NCBI GenBank assembly: GCA_035301545.1
Contig: DATGUA010000059.1
Coordinates: 1-64,000 of the forward strand
Direction: 5' to 3'
DNA: 64,000 nucleotides
DNA from: DATGUA01 sp035301545
GTDB taxonomy: Bacteria > Bacillota > Clostridia > Tissierellales > Tissierellaceae
Shown piece by piece: positions 46,078 through 56,159 of this stretch. Within the stretch, counting starts at the first letter, position 1; each line of letters opens with the position of its first letter. Both the position numbers and the translations under genes were made by a program. Below the pieces are notes generated by a model, which saw nothing but the letters and a program-made list of their open reading frames with translations, was not told where the DNA came from and ran no database searches.

Positions 46078-46359
46078 ATGAGAAAATATGAAGCAGTTTT
46101 TATCTTTTTACCTAACGAAGAAGAAACAAGAAACCAATTGCTTGATAGATTTAAAACGATAATTGGGGAGAATGGTAGTCTTACTCAAGTTGATGAATGG
46201 GGAAGCAGAAAATTAGCATATCCAATAAATGATTTATCAGATGGGTATTATATATTATTAAATTTTGAGGGAACACCGGAAGTTGTAAAAGAATTAGATC
46301 GAGTTGCAAAAATTTCTGACAGCATTATGAGGCACATGGTCATCAGGGAAGACGAATAA
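46078..46359 (+). CDS. rpsF: 30S ribosomal protein S6
   Basis: 93-residue ribosomal protein. MRKYEAVFIFLPNEEE and WGSRKLAYPINDLSDGYYILLNFEG are typical of S6. AAGGAGGTG precedes the ATG and is part of an autoregulatory leader. First gene of rpsF-ssb-rpsR. Confidence 0.98.
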   Translation: MRKYEAVFIFLPNEEETRNQLLDRFKTIIGENGSLTQVDEWGSRKLAYPINDLSDGYYILLNFEGTPEVVKELDRVAKISDSIMRHMVIREDE

Positions 46360-46377
46360 TCTAAGGATGGTGATATT

Positions 46378-46812
46378 TTGAATAATGTTGTATTAATAGG
46401 TAGATTAACTAAGGATCCAGAGTTGAGATATATTCCAAATTCTGGCACCCCAGTATCTACATTTACTTTAGCAGTAGACAAACAATTATCTAAAGAGAAA
46501 AAGCAAGAAATGGAATCTAGAAACCAGCCAACAGCTGATTTTATAAGAGTTGTAGTTTGGAGAAGAATGGCAGAAGTTTGTGCTAATTATTTAGCAAAAG
46601 GAAGATTAACTGCTGTTCAAGGTAGAATTCAAACAGGTAGCTATGAAGATAAAGATGGCAAGAGAGTATATACTACTGAGGTAGTAGCTAATTCTGTAGA
46701 GTTTTTAGAATGGGGAGATAATGATCAGTCACAAAACTTTGATAGTCAAGGATCTGATTTTTCTGATATAGAAGGCTTCCATCCAACTGATAATGATGAT
46801 ATTCCATTTTAG
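46378..46812 (+). CDS. ssb: Single-stranded DNA-binding protein
   Basis: 144-residue OB-fold protein: [55 protein letters not shown], and the acidic C-terminal tip DNDDIPF that recruits partner proteins. The start is TTG with AAGGATGGTG upstream. Encoded between S6 and S18 as usual. Confidence 0.97.
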   Translation: MNNVVLIGRLTKDPELRYIPNSGTPVSTFTLAVDKQLSKEKKQEMESRNQPTADFIRVVVWRRMAEVCANYLAKGRLTAVQGRIQTGSYEDKDGKRVYTTEVVANSVEFLEWGDNDQSQNFDSQGSDFSDIEGFHPTDNDDIPF

Positions 46813-46826
46813 AGGGAGGGAAAAAG

Positions 46827-47051
46827 ATGCAAGGAAGATTTAGACCAAAAAGAAGGATCTGTAGTTTCTGTGCTGATAAGACAGAAAAAATAGATTATAA
46901 AGATATAAATAACTTGAAAAAACATATTAATGATAGAGGTAAAATCCTACCAAGAAGGATTACAGGAAATTGTGCAAAACATCAAAGAGAATTAACAGTA
47001 GCAATAAAAAAAGCAAGACAAGTAGCATTGCTACCATATAGTGCAGAATAA
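46827..47051 (+). CDS. rpsR: 30S ribosomal protein S18
   Basis: 74-residue basic protein. [19 protein letters not shown] with the zinc-type Cys pair, [41 protein letters not shown] precedes the ATG. Only part of the CXXC-(X)-CXXH pattern is complete: CSFC and CAKH are both present, so this is a C+ S18. Confidence 0.97.
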   Translation: MQGRFRPKRRICSFCADKTEKIDYKDINNLKKHINDRGKILPRRITGNCAKHQRELTVAIKKARQVALLPYSAE

Positions 47052-47074
47052 GAGAGGGTAGCCTCTCTTTTTCT
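47050..47074 (+). terminator. Terminator after rpsR
   Basis: AAGAGAGG / CCTCTCTT (47050-47057, 47062-47069) with loop GTAG and TTTTCT tail; overlaps the rpsR stop. Confidence 0.88.
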
Positions 47075-47155
47075 ATTTGACTTATTATACTTTCCTCTGT
47101 ATTATTTTAATAAGACCTTCTTTAAATAAAGAAGAAAATAAAGGTGGGAAATCCT

Positions 47156-47476
47156 ATGAGTAATCCAAATATAGATATTGCAAGAAATATGAAAACCATT
47201 GAATGGTTAAAAGTAGAATTATTATCAAATATAGCATATTTACATAAAGTTTTTGTTAATAATGATGATAATACTAAAGAAGATTTAGAAGATATTATAT
47301 CTAATATAATATTGCAATCTTACATCTTAGGTAAAAGATTGGGTATAGATTATGAAGAAATGGATTCAGCGTTACAAGAAAATATAAAACTAAACCTAAT
47401 TAAAGAACATAAGCTAGAGAAGTGGTATGGTGATATTAGTCAATTATTAGAATATATCCAGGCTAAAGATAAATAG
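47156..47476 (+). CDS. MazG-like family protein
   Basis: 106-residue helical protein. NIDIARNMKTIEWLKVELLSNIAYLHKVF and DIISNIILQSYILGKRLGIDYEEMD fit the MazG-like (nucleotide pyrophosphohydrolase-like) family, although classic EExxE metal residues are not all obvious. It may clean up abnormal nucleotides or be only structurally related. ATG 47156 has AAGGTGGG upstream; the GTG at 47144 lies in that site. Confidence 0.78.
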   Translation: MSNPNIDIARNMKTIEWLKVELLSNIAYLHKVFVNNDDNTKEDLEDIISNIILQSYILGKRLGIDYEEMDSALQENIKLNLIKEHKLEKWYGDISQLLEYIQAKDK

Positions 47477-47486
47477 AGGTGAGATA

Positions 47487-48434
47487 TTGAGTAATAGTAA
47501 TAAAATAAAGGATAACAAACTTGAAGATATGATTTTAATTATAGTTATGAGCATATATGCAATATTTGGGATGTATTATATTCCATATATGTTAGTATTA
47601 TTTCCTGTTCCGTTTGTAATATATGGAATGAAAAATGGCATTACAAGAAATATTATGAATTTAATTGTAACTTGTATAATAGTAGGGATAGCAGAATCTA
47701 TAGAATATGGGTTACTGTTACTAATTATGTTTACTCCAGGAACTTTATTATTCTATTATCTTATAAAAAAAAGAAAAAGGCCTATGGAAATCATAGGTAT
47801 AGTAACCATAACATTTTTTATTTCTATTTTAATTATATTAGGATTTGTAAATACTTTAGGTATAGATTTTATGACTGAATTAGAAAATGAAATTCATGAA
47901 ATGTTTGAAAGTCAAATAGAGTCAATTGAGGATATGGATTTTACTTCTTATGAATTTGCAAAAGAACAAGATTTACTAGAAGAAAGATATGAATTATCTT
48001 TACTAATTATTCCGTCAGTACTATTTGTATTGTCTTTAATTGCTAGTTATTTAAATTATTTACTTATATCCTTTGGTTTAAGAAAATTAGATATAAATAT
48101 AATTACTAGGCCAAAATTTTCTAATTTTAGACTACCAGATAATATAGTATTAGGTCTTATAACTATGTTTATAGGTATATTTATTATGGAAAAGATGGAT
48201 TTAGGATATACAGATGTTATAATTATTAATCTAGTAACCCTTATTAGCCTTATGTTTTCCATACAAGGCTTAGCAGTATTAGATTATTTTTTAGGTCGAT
48301 TTAATATATTTCCATTAATTAGATTTATCACTTATTTAATGTTGTTATTTAATAGTGCTATGGTGATTATGTTAACTATAGTAGGATTCATAGATACAAT
48401 ATTTGATTTGAGAAAAAGAAAAAATAAATCCTAA
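47487..48434 (+). CDS. yybS: YybS/DUF2232 membrane protein
   Basis: 315-residue membrane protein with about eight predicted helices; a charged acidic loop (~135-165) separates two groups. It belongs to the DUF2232/YybS family, always just upstream of gdpP in Firmicutes; function unknown. TTG start with GAGGTGAG upstream; 13 bases before gdpP. Confidence 0.85.
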   Translation: MSNSNKIKDNKLEDMILIIVMSIYAIFGMYYIPYMLVLFPVPFVIYGMKNGITRNIMNLIVTCIIVGIAESIEYGLLLLIMFTPGTLLFYYLIKKRKRPMEIIGIVTITFFISILIILGFVNTLGIDFMTELENEIHEMFESQIESIEDMDFTSYEFAKEQDLLEERYELSLLIIPSVLFVLSLIASYLNYLLISFGLRKLDINIITRPKFSNFRLPDNIVLGLITMFIGIFIMEKMDLGYTDVIIINLVTLISLMFSIQGLAVLDYFLGRFNIFPLIRFITYLMLLFNSAMVIMLTIVGFIDTIFDLRKRKNKS

Positions 48435-48447
48435 TAGGAGGATTATT

Positions 48448-50433
48448 ATGAAAAATAAAAAAGTATTCCTATGGTCAGATAATCAAATATATTTAATAGC
48501 TGTAATTTTATTGACTATAATAATAGGAATATATCAACCTGTATTTGGAATGGTAGGTGTATTAATTTCTGCTTATTTAGTTTATTATTCATTTGTACAA
48601 GCAAGAAATAATAATGAAAAATTAGATAATGAAATAGAAAATTTATCAGATACTTTTGAGTCAGCAACTAAACATGCTATATTTAATATGCCCTTTCCAT
48701 TAGTAATAATAAAGGAAGGTGGAAGTATAGACTGGTATAACACCCCATTTCTAGATATGATTACAGAAAAAGAAATATTGAATAAAAAGATACAAGAGAT
48801 TATATCAGACTTTGATTTAGATAATTTGTTAAATACTGAAGAAGATAATCCATTAGAAATTAAATATGATGAAAAATATTATTTGGTTTATCCAAATTTT
48901 ATAGGGAAGAGGAGATTTTCAGATACTGATGAAAAAAAGATTATTCTATATTGGGTTCATAATACGGATTATGCACATTTAGAACAGACATATAAGGATG
49001 AACAGAGTATAGTTTCCTTAATATATATAGATAATTATGATGATGTGAGAAGTAGCACCCCTGATATTAATAGACCACTATTATTAGCAGAAATAGATAA
49101 GAAGATTGGAGAATATTTTTCGGATTATAAAGCCTTAATTAGAAAATATGAAAATGATAAATATTTAATAGTAATAAATAATGCAGGATTAAATAAGATC
49201 CAAGAAAAAAAATTTGATTTATTAGATGATATTAGAAGTTTAGAAATTGGAAATACTATACCAATAACATTAAGTATGGGGATCTCTGCTACAGGTGACA
49301 GTCTTGTAGAATCACAAAGGAATGCTAAAGCAGCTATAGATATAGCATTAGGTAGGGGAGGAGACCAGGCAGTATTAAATAAAGAAGGATCATATGAATT
49401 TTACGGAGGTAAGTCTAAAGCTTTAGAAAAGAGAAACAAGGTGAAATCTAGGGTTATAGGACATGCTCTTAAACAATTAATAGATCATGCAGATAAGGTA
49501 TTTATAATGGGTCATAAGAACCCAGATATGGACTCTCTAGGATCTGCTATTGGAGTATTAAGAGGGGTAAAAAATATAGATAAACCTGGATATATAATAT
49601 TAAAAGAGGAAAATTCTTCTATTAAAAATATTTTTGATAGACTTAGAAAAAAGCAACCAGAATTAGAAGATAATATAATACAACCTTCGGAAGCAGAAGA
49701 TTTAATTACAGAAGAATCATTAATTATAATGGTAGACAATCATAAACCTAGCTTTACTGAAGCACCAGAGCTCTTAGATCTAGTAGAAAAAACGGTAGTA
49801 ATAGATCATCATAGAAGAGGGGCAGAATTTGTTGACAATCCAGTATTAGTTTATTTAGAACCCTATGCATCCTCAGCTAGTGAATTGGTGACAGAAATAT
49901 TATCTTATATGAGTGATAGCATTAATTTAACAAAATTTGAAGCAGAAGCCCTATTATCTGGTATAACAGTAGATACACAGAATTTTAGCTTTCAAACAGG
50001 TGTTAGAACTTTTGAAGCTGCTTCTGTATTAAAAAGGGCTGGGGCAGATACAATAGCTGTGAGGCAATTATTTAGAGATGAATTTGGAACATTTTTAGCT
50101 AGAGCTGATGTGATTAGTACATCTAAGATAATTCATGATAAGATAGCTATAGGAAGACTAGAGCAGGAAGTAGATAATAGTTTATTAATAGCTGCACAAT
50201 CTGCAAATGAATTATTAGACGTAAATGGAGTTGAAGCTTCTTTTGTATTAGTTAATGATGATGAAAAAATTCATATATCAGGAAGATCTTTAGGAAATAT
50301 ATCAGTTCAATTAATACTAGAAGAATTAGGTGGTGGAGGTCATCTAACTAGTGCAGGTACTCAAATACCAGATGTTGAGATTGAAGAAGCTGAAAAAGAA
50401 CTAATAGAAGCTATAGAAAAACATTTAAATTAG
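48448..50433 (+). CDS. gdpP: Cyclic-di-AMP phosphodiesterase GdpP
   Basis: 661-residue membrane enzyme. Two membrane helices (~10-50), a PAS-like domain, a degenerate GGDEF domain (ISATGDSLVESQRNAKAAIDIALGRGGDQAV) and a DHH-DHHA1 phosphodiesterase with MGHKNPDMDSLGS, MVDNHKP and VVIDHHRRG metal motifs, then GGGGHLTSAGTQ. It hydrolyses c-di-AMP and so controls potassium, osmotic and wall homeostasis. Between yybS and rplI as usual. Confidence 0.96.
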   Translation: MKNKKVFLWSDNQIYLIAVILLTIIIGIYQPVFGMVGVLISAYLVYYSFVQARNNNEKLDNEIENLSDTFESATKHAIFNMPFPLVIIKEGGSIDWYNTPFLDMITEKEILNKKIQEIISDFDLDNLLNTEEDNPLEIKYDEKYYLVYPNFIGKRRFSDTDEKKIILYWVHNTDYAHLEQTYKDEQSIVSLIYIDNYDDVRSSTPDINRPLLLAEIDKKIGEYFSDYKALIRKYENDKYLIVINNAGLNKIQEKKFDLLDDIRSLEIGNTIPITLSMGISATGDSLVESQRNAKAAIDIALGRGGDQAVLNKEGSYEFYGGKSKALEKRNKVKSRVIGHALKQLIDHADKVFIMGHKNPDMDSLGSAIGVLRGVKNIDKPGYIILKEENSSIKNIFDRLRKKQPELEDNIIQPSEAEDLITEESLIIMVDNHKPSFTEAPELLDLVEKTVVIDHHRRGAEFVDNPVLVYLEPYASSASELVTEILSYMSDSINLTKFEAEALLSGITVDTQNFSFQTGVRTFEAASVLKRAGADTIAVRQLFRDEFGTFLARADVISTSKIIHDKIAIGRLEQEVDNSLLIAAQSANELLDVNGVEASFVLVNDDEKIHISGRSLGNISVQLILEELGGGGHLTSAGTQIPDVEIEEAEKELIEAIEKHLN

Positions 50434-50451
50434 GGAAGGGAGAAGATATAA

Positions 50452-50898
50452 ATGGAAGTTATATTATTAAAGGATGTTAAACCTTTAGGCAAATCAGGTG
50501 ATTTGGTAGAAGCTAAGACTGGATATGCTAGAAATTATCTATTACCCAGAGGTTTAGCTGTAGAAGCTACTAAAGAAAACAAGAAAAAATGGAAAGAAGA
50601 AATGAAAAATCTAGAAGCTAAGAGACAAAAAGAAGAAGAGGAAGCATTAGAATTAAAAGAAAAAATCGAAAAGATAACAGTTGAAATAGAAACAAAAGGT
50701 GGAGAAGGTGGTAGATTATTTGGATCTATAACATCTAATGATATTGCTGATGCTTTAAAATCCCAACATAAAATAAATTTAGATAGAAGAAAAATTCAAT
50801 TAAAAGACAATATAAAAACTACAGGTATAACTAATGTAGATGTAAGGATATATCCTGAAATAACTGCAAGTTTAAAAGTAGATATTAGTATAGAATAG
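50452..50898 (+). CDS. rplI: 50S ribosomal protein L9
   Basis: 148-residue protein. MEVILLKDVKPLGKSGDLVEAKTGYARNYLLPRGLA is the L9 N-terminal domain, a long charged helix follows, then the C-terminal domain with GGRLFGSITSNDIADAL. Adjacent to gdpP and dnaB in the standard order. Confidence 0.97.
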   Translation: MEVILLKDVKPLGKSGDLVEAKTGYARNYLLPRGLAVEATKENKKKWKEEMKNLEAKRQKEEEEALELKEKIEKITVEIETKGGEGGRLFGSITSNDIADALKSQHKINLDRRKIQLKDNIKTTGITNVDVRIYPEITASLKVDISIE

Positions 50899-50911
50899 TA
50901 GGTGTATAACG

Positions 50912-52252
50912 GTGGAAGCAAAATCAATAGGGAGAATTCCTCCTCATAATATAGATGCAGAACAATCTGTTTTAGGAGCTATGATATTAGATAAAGAATC
51001 TATAAACACGGCTATAGAAACAATTCGTGCTGAGGATTTTTATAAGGATGCAAATGCTGAAATATATAAATCTATGATAGATTTATATAATAAAAATGAG
51101 CCAGTAGATTTAGTTACTCTTTCGGAAGAATTAAAAAGAAGAGGGAATCTAGATAATATTGGAGGAATTACCTATTTAGCTAATTTATCTAGTGGAGTGG
51201 CTACTACATCTAATATTTCATACTATTGTAAAATAGTAGAAGAAAAATCTATATTAAGAAAACTTATAAAATCTAGTGATGAAATTATGCTAAGAGCATA
51301 TGAAGATTCAGAAGATGTTAATATTATAATGGAAAAAGCAGAAAAAAATATATTTGATATTACCCAGGGGGCTGAAAGAGAAGGATTTACTCCTATTGAT
51401 GAAGTTTTATTAGATAGTTTTGCTAAAATAGAAGAAATGGCAGCAGGTGGAGGAGGACTTACAGGATTAGCAACTGGATTTATAGATTTAGATAATAGTT
51501 TATCTGGATTACAAGGTTCAGATTTAATACTATTAGCAGCAAGGCCTTCTATGGGAAAAACTGCATTAGGTTTAAATATAGCCACTAATGTAGCCTTAAA
51601 AGAAGATGCTAGTGTAGGAGTATTTTCTTTAGAGATGTCTAAAGAACAATTAGTACAAAGAATGATAGCATCAACTGCCCATGTAGATTTACAAAAGATA
51701 ATAAGTGGTAGATTAGAAGAAGACGAATGGCTACAAATTATTAATTCAATGGGACCTTTATCTCAAGCTGATGTATTTATAGATGATACAGCAGGAATTT
51801 CCTTAATGGAGATGACAGCAAAAGCTAGAAGATTAAAATTAGAAAAAGGTTTAGATTTAATTGTAATAGATTATCTACAATTAATGCAGATGGAAGGATT
51901 TAACGAAAATAGACAACAAGAGATATCTGCTATCTCTAGAGGGTTGAAAGCTTTAGCCAGAGAGATAGGATGTCCAATAATAGCTTTATCTCAGCTGTCT
52001 AGGGCTCCAGAACTAAGAACAGACCATAGACCTATACTATCAGATTTAAGAGAGTCTGGTGCTATAGAACAGGATGCAGACGTAGTTCTATTTTTATATA
52101 GGGATGAGTATTATCATGAGGATTCAGAAAAGAAAAATATCGGAGAATTAATAATATCAAAACATAGGAATGGTCCTACAGGATCTATTGAATTAGTATG
52201 GAAAAAAGAATTCACCAAGTTTTTAAATAAAGAAAATTTTATGGAAGAATAA
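50912..52252 (+). CDS. dnaB: Replicative DNA helicase DnaB (Bacillus DnaC)
   Basis: 446-residue hexameric helicase. N-terminal domain GRIPPHNIDAEQSVLGAMILD; RecA-like domain with Walker A AARPSMGKTALGLN (~208-220), FSLEMSKEQLVQRM, DYLQLMQ (Walker B) and SQLSRAPELR. No intein. GTG start with TAGGTG upstream. Loader-type genes lie at 52.9-55.0 kb. Confidence 0.97.
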   Translation: MEAKSIGRIPPHNIDAEQSVLGAMILDKESINTAIETIRAEDFYKDANAEIYKSMIDLYNKNEPVDLVTLSEELKRRGNLDNIGGITYLANLSSGVATTSNISYYCKIVEEKSILRKLIKSSDEIMLRAYEDSEDVNIIMEKAEKNIFDITQGAEREGFTPIDEVLLDSFAKIEEMAAGGGGLTGLATGFIDLDNSLSGLQGSDLILLAARPSMGKTALGLNIATNVALKEDASVGVFSLEMSKEQLVQRMIASTAHVDLQKIISGRLEEDEWLQIINSMGPLSQADVFIDDTAGISLMEMTAKARRLKLEKGLDLIVIDYLQLMQMEGFNENRQQEISAISRGLKALAREIGCPIIALSQLSRAPELRTDHRPILSDLRESGAIEQDADVVLFLYRDEYYHEDSEKKNIGELIISKHRNGPTGSIELVWKKEFTKFLNKENFMEE

Positions 52253-52268
52253 ATATACAAAATAGGAT

Positions 52269-52300
52269 TACTTCGGGATAATCTCCGAAGTATATTTCTT
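52269..52300 (+). terminator. Weak terminator after dnaB
   Basis: TACTTCGG / CCGAAGTA (52269-52276, 52285-52292) with an 8-base loop and a T-rich but interrupted tail. Confidence 0.6.
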
Positions 52301-52316
52301 TATCTAGGAGATGGAT

Positions 52317-52907
52317 ATGAGAATAAAAGGGAAAAGAGTGATTATAAGACCACTAATTTTAGAAGATGTATATTCTATGAGAAACTGGGGGTATCATAGT
52401 AATCCATTATTAGCAGATTATAATTTTCCAATTATGGACAATGAAGATATTAAAAAATGGTATGAGGTTAAGACTAAATCCTTTTTCAATAAATATTATG
52501 GTATATTAAATAAGGATAATAGATTAATAGGATATATAGGAATAAAAGGAATAAAGTTTATCAGAGGTCAGTCTACCTTAGGAATAGTGTTAGATCCTAA
52601 TTATATTAATAAAGGATATGGGACTGAAGTATTAAAGAATTTCTTAAATTATTACTTTACTAGGATGAAGATGAAAATAATGTATTTAGAAGTTACAAAA
52701 TTTAATACCAGAGCATATCAACTATATAAAAACATGGGTTTTAAACTAATATCCTATTACTTAGATGAATTTTTCAATCAAGATTTAGATTTAAATAATA
52801 ATTATTATTTACAAGGAAAAAGTGGTTTTGTAATAAAAGATGGAAAGATATATAATTATATTTATAAAATGGAATTAGATAAAAATACTTTTCTAAAAAA
52901 ATTTTAG
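52317..52907 (+). CDS. GNAT-family N-acetyltransferase
   Basis: 196-residue RimJ/RimL-like acetyltransferase: RIKGKRVIIRPLILEDVYSMRNWG at the start, LGIVLDPNYINKGYGTEVLKNFLNYYF for the acetyl-CoA loop (NKGYGTE), FNTRAYQLYKNMGF. The substrate is unknown (protein N-terminus or small molecule). ATG 52317 has TAGGAG 6-11 bases upstream, preferred over the ATG two codons earlier. Confidence 0.88.
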   Translation: MRIKGKRVIIRPLILEDVYSMRNWGYHSNPLLADYNFPIMDNEDIKKWYEVKTKSFFNKYYGILNKDNRLIGYIGIKGIKFIRGQSTLGIVLDPNYINKGYGTEVLKNFLNYYFTRMKMKIMYLEVTKFNTRAYQLYKNMGFKLISYYLDEFFNQDLDLNNNYYLQGKSGFVIKDGKIYNYIYKMELDKNTFLKKF

Positions 52908-52936
52908 TAAATATAATGGATTTTGGAGTTGGTAAA

Positions 52937-54031
52937 ATGAGTTTTTTCTTAGAAACTACAGATATGGACTTAGGAGATACTCCTATAGAAAATATATTTA
53001 TAAATGACTATATGCCTATGGCTAATGGTACTTATGTTAAGGTATATTTATTAGGATATAAATATGCTCATGATAAAGATGCAATGATTGATGTAAATAA
53101 TAAAACTATATCTAAACATTTAAATATTCCTTTAGAAGATGTTTTGAGGTCATGGGATTTTTGGGAATCAAAAGGAATTATTAAAAAAATAAAACTAGAT
53201 GAAGATAGTGAAATTAATTATAATATAAAATTTCTAAATTTAAAGCAATTGTATATAAGAAATAATATAGGATTATTGACACAAGAGGATATAAGTGAAG
53301 AAATTAAAGATACAGAATCTAATACAGAAGAGTTCCTAATAAAGAATAAGATTCCGGAAATAAATAAAATGTTAAATTCTATAGATTATATTATGAGAAG
53401 ACAAATGGTACCTGTAGAAAAACAGAGGATATCAGAATGGATAGATGATTATAATATGAATCCAGATGTTATAGAAAAGGCATTTTTCTATGGAGTAGAA
53501 AGAAGAGGTATTAGAAAGTTAAATTATATAGAAGCTATAATAAGAAATTGGTATGATGAAGGACTTACTAATATGGAAGCATTAATGGAATCTTTTAAAT
53601 TAAAAGATGAGAAATATTATAGATATCAAAAAGTTATGAAATCTTTAGGACTTGATAAAAGGCCTATTAAAGAAGATGAAATGGAACATATGGATATATG
53701 GTTCGAAAAATATGAATTTTCTTTAGATTTAGTATTAGAAGCTTGTGAAAGAGATAAAAATCCAACACCCAGTATAAGATATGTAAATGGAATACTACAA
53801 TCCTGGTGGAAAAAAGGTATAAGAGAAGTTTCAGATATAGAGATTATGGATAGGCCTGAAAAGAAAAAAGAAAATAAAAGTAAAAATACTTTTCAGAGAA
53901 ACAGAGGACCCAAATCTACAAGATTTCATAATTTTGAACAAAGAACAGATAAATATACCTCAGATCAATTAGAAAAAATAGCTCGAAGGAAAAGAGATTC
54001 TCATACTAAGAGATCAAAAGGAGAAGCATAA
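52937..54031 (+). CDS. DnaD-domain replication protein
   Basis: 364-residue protein with a winged-helix N-terminus (~1-110; TYVKVYLLGYKYA, NKTISKHLNIPLEDVLRSWDFWESKGII) and two DnaD_2 repeats (~150-210 and ~220-285), each ending in a YxxG/IxxWxxxG pattern such as YIEAIIRNWYDEG and YVNGILQSWWKKG. The basic tail would bind DNA. DnaD-type proteins open origin DNA and recruit the helicase loader, and the next gene is a DnaI-like loader. ATG 52937 follows GGAG with a 9-base gap. Confidence 0.9.
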   Translation: MSFFLETTDMDLGDTPIENIFINDYMPMANGTYVKVYLLGYKYAHDKDAMIDVNNKTISKHLNIPLEDVLRSWDFWESKGIIKKIKLDEDSEINYNIKFLNLKQLYIRNNIGLLTQEDISEEIKDTESNTEEFLIKNKIPEINKMLNSIDYIMRRQMVPVEKQRISEWIDDYNMNPDVIEKAFFYGVERRGIRKLNYIEAIIRNWYDEGLTNMEALMESFKLKDEKYYRYQKVMKSLGLDKRPIKEDEMEHMDIWFEKYEFSLDLVLEACERDKNPTPSIRYVNGILQSWWKKGIREVSDIEIMDRPEKKKENKSKNTFQRNRGPKSTRFHNFEQRTDKYTSDQLEKIARRKRDSHTKRSKGEA

Positions 54032-54033
54032 TA

Positions 54034-55014
54034 ATGTATAAAGAAATTTTAAAGAAAGCTATACTTGATTATGATCAAAAGAGAGCTACTCATGAGAAAA
54101 ATAGAAAGCTTAGAGTAAGGGAAGTTTATAAAAAGGTCCCAGCTATAGAAAAAATAGATGAAGAAATATTTGAAATAGGACTTAATATGTCTAAATATAT
54201 AATAGGTAATCCAGAAAATTATGAAGAAAATATCGAAAAAGCTAAAGAAAAGATAGAAACATTAAAAATGGAGAAAGCATATATGCTTACTGAATGTAAT
54301 ATCCCCCTAGATTATATGGAATTAAGATATGATTGTAATATCTGTAAGGATACCGGATATTTAGAAAATGGAAGACAATGTAATTGTCTAAAACAGGTTC
54401 TAGTATCTAGTGCTTATAAGATGTCTAATTTAGAAAATATGTTAGAAGAAGAAAATTTTAGAAATTTTGATATTGATATATTTTCTGATGAGCCTTTTCC
54501 AGGAGAAGATTTAACCCCTAGGGAAAACATGCTAGATATTTTAGGTATTGCAGAAGGATTTATAAATAATTTTGATAATAATAATGGAGAAAATTTATTA
54601 TTATATGGGACAACAGGATTAGGAAAAACATTTCTTTGTAGCTGTATAGCTAAATCTTTACTGGATAATAATAAAATAGTTATATATCAAACTGCTTTTA
54701 CTATATTAGATATTTTAGAAAGCAAAAGATTTGGAAAAGGTGATAAAGAATTAGGAAAGTATCAATATGATCTTTTATTTGATTCTGATTTATTAATTAT
54801 AGATGATTTAGGTACAGAACTTTCTAATGCATTTACAAATTCAGAAATATTTAATATTGTAAACACAAGAATAATTAGAGGGAAAAAAACTATTATATCG
54901 ACTAATTTAACTCCAAAAGAAATATCTGAAGTTTATACAGATAGAATATTTTCTAGAATATTTGACAAGTTTATACCTCTAAAGTTCTATGGAATGGATT
55001 TGAGATGGGAATAA
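54034..55014 (+). CDS. DnaI/DnaC-like helicase loader ATPase
   Basis: 326-residue AAA+ protein. The N-terminal part has a zinc-type motif CNICKDTGYLENGRQCNCLKQ (~102-122) that in DnaI binds the helicase; AAA+ domain with Walker A YGTTGLGKTFL (~190-200), Walker B LLIIDDLGTE and the arginine-finger stretch TDRIFSRIF. It loads DnaB at the origin or at restart sites. Two bases after the DnaD-domain gene, an obvious functional pair. Confidence 0.92.
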   Translation: MYKEILKKAILDYDQKRATHEKNRKLRVREVYKKVPAIEKIDEEIFEIGLNMSKYIIGNPENYEENIEKAKEKIETLKMEKAYMLTECNIPLDYMELRYDCNICKDTGYLENGRQCNCLKQVLVSSAYKMSNLENMLEEENFRNFDIDIFSDEPFPGEDLTPRENMLDILGIAEGFINNFDNNNGENLLLYGTTGLGKTFLCSCIAKSLLDNNKIVIYQTAFTILDILESKRFGKGDKELGKYQYDLLFDSDLLIIDDLGTELSNAFTNSEIFNIVNTRIIRGKKTIISTNLTPKEISEVYTDRIFSRIFDKFIPLKFYGMDLRWE

Positions 55015-55041
55015 TCAAATAAAAACAGGGAGGTGTTTTAC

Positions 55042-56067
55042 TTGAGAGAATCAAGTTCACAAGGCGGTATTAGAAATTATCTAGTTAAAGTATTAGACGG
55101 GATGGCATTAGGATTATTTGCATCCTTACTTATAGGTTTAATAATCAAACAATTAGGAATATTAATCCAGATACCAGAAATGATAGAGTTGGGAAATATA
55201 GCTCAAAAACTAATGGGACCAGCTATAGGAGCAGGGGTGGCCTATAGTGTAAATGCTCCTCCTTTAGGTATATTTGCTTCAATAGTAGCTGGAGCTATAG
55301 GAGCAGGTAGTATTAAAATTGATGGTGATATAGCTACTATAGTTACAGGAGAGCCTGTAGGAGCATTTATATCTGCTTTAATAGGTGCTGAGTTTTCTAA
55401 ATTAATAAGTGGAAAAACAAAAATAGATATAATATTAGTTCCTATATCTACTATATTAGTAGGAGGATATATTGCATATTATGTAGGACCACATATTTCA
55501 TCATTTATGGATTATATAGGAGAATTTATAAATATGGCAACTGAATTACATCCAATACCTATGGGAATTATAGTATCAGTAGTAATGGGAATTATACTTA
55601 CACTACCTATCAGTTCTGCCGCCTTAGCCATATCTTTAAAATTATCAGGACTAGCAGCAGGTGCTGCTACTGTTGGATGTGCTGCTAATATGATAGGATT
55701 TGCAGTTATTTCTTATAAAGAAAATGGATTCGGTGGATTTATAGCTCAAGGAATAGGTACATCTATGTTACAGATTTCTAATATTATAAAAAATCCTAGA
55801 ATCTGGACTCCAGTAATTGTAAGTTCAGCAATATTAGGACCTATATCATCTACAGTATTAAAAATGAAAAGTGATATGATCGGTGCAGGTATGGGGACAA
55901 GCGGTTTAGTAGGACAATTTGCCATGATAGACACTATGGGAAGCTCTACAGAAGTTTTAATAATGATATTATTTATGCATTTTATTCTACCAGGAGCTAT
56001 ATCATATTTTGTAGCTAATTGGATGAGAAAAAGAGGCTATATAAGACATGGAGATATGAAAATTTAA
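55042..56067 (+). CDS. PTS IIC-like membrane protein (PF13303 type)
   Basis: 341-residue polytopic protein with about nine to ten helices, rich in Gly/Ala. GMALGLFASLLIGLIIKQLG, NAPPLGIFASIVAGAIGAG and PIPMGIIVSVVMGIILTLPIS match the PTS_EIIC_2 family of sugar-PTS-like permeases. No IIA, IIB or HPr gene adjoins, so phosphotransfer cannot be shown and it may be a plain transporter. Start TTG 55042 has GGGAGGTG upstream. Confidence 0.82.
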   Translation: MRESSSQGGIRNYLVKVLDGMALGLFASLLIGLIIKQLGILIQIPEMIELGNIAQKLMGPAIGAGVAYSVNAPPLGIFASIVAGAIGAGSIKIDGDIATIVTGEPVGAFISALIGAEFSKLISGKTKIDIILVPISTILVGGYIAYYVGPHISSFMDYIGEFINMATELHPIPMGIIVSVVMGIILTLPISSAALAISLKLSGLAAGAATVGCAANMIGFAVISYKENGFGGFIAQGIGTSMLQISNIIKNPRIWTPVIVSSAILGPISSTVLKMKSDMIGAGMGTSGLVGQFAMIDTMGSSTEVLIMILFMHFILPGAISYFVANWMRKRGYIRHGDMKI

Positions 56068-56098
56068 AATAGTATATTTATAAAAAGCAATAATAGGA

Positions 56099-56127
56099 TT
56101 GACCTTAGTACTATTATGTGATAAAGT
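56099..56127 (+). promoter_or_regulatory. Promoter of the T-box/NSS transporter gene
   Basis: TTGACC (56099-56104), 17-base spacer, TAAAGT (56122-56127). It lies about 40 bases before the T-box structure. Confidence 0.6.
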
Positions 56128-56159
56128 ATTATAAATTAATAATAAATTCTAGGAATAGA

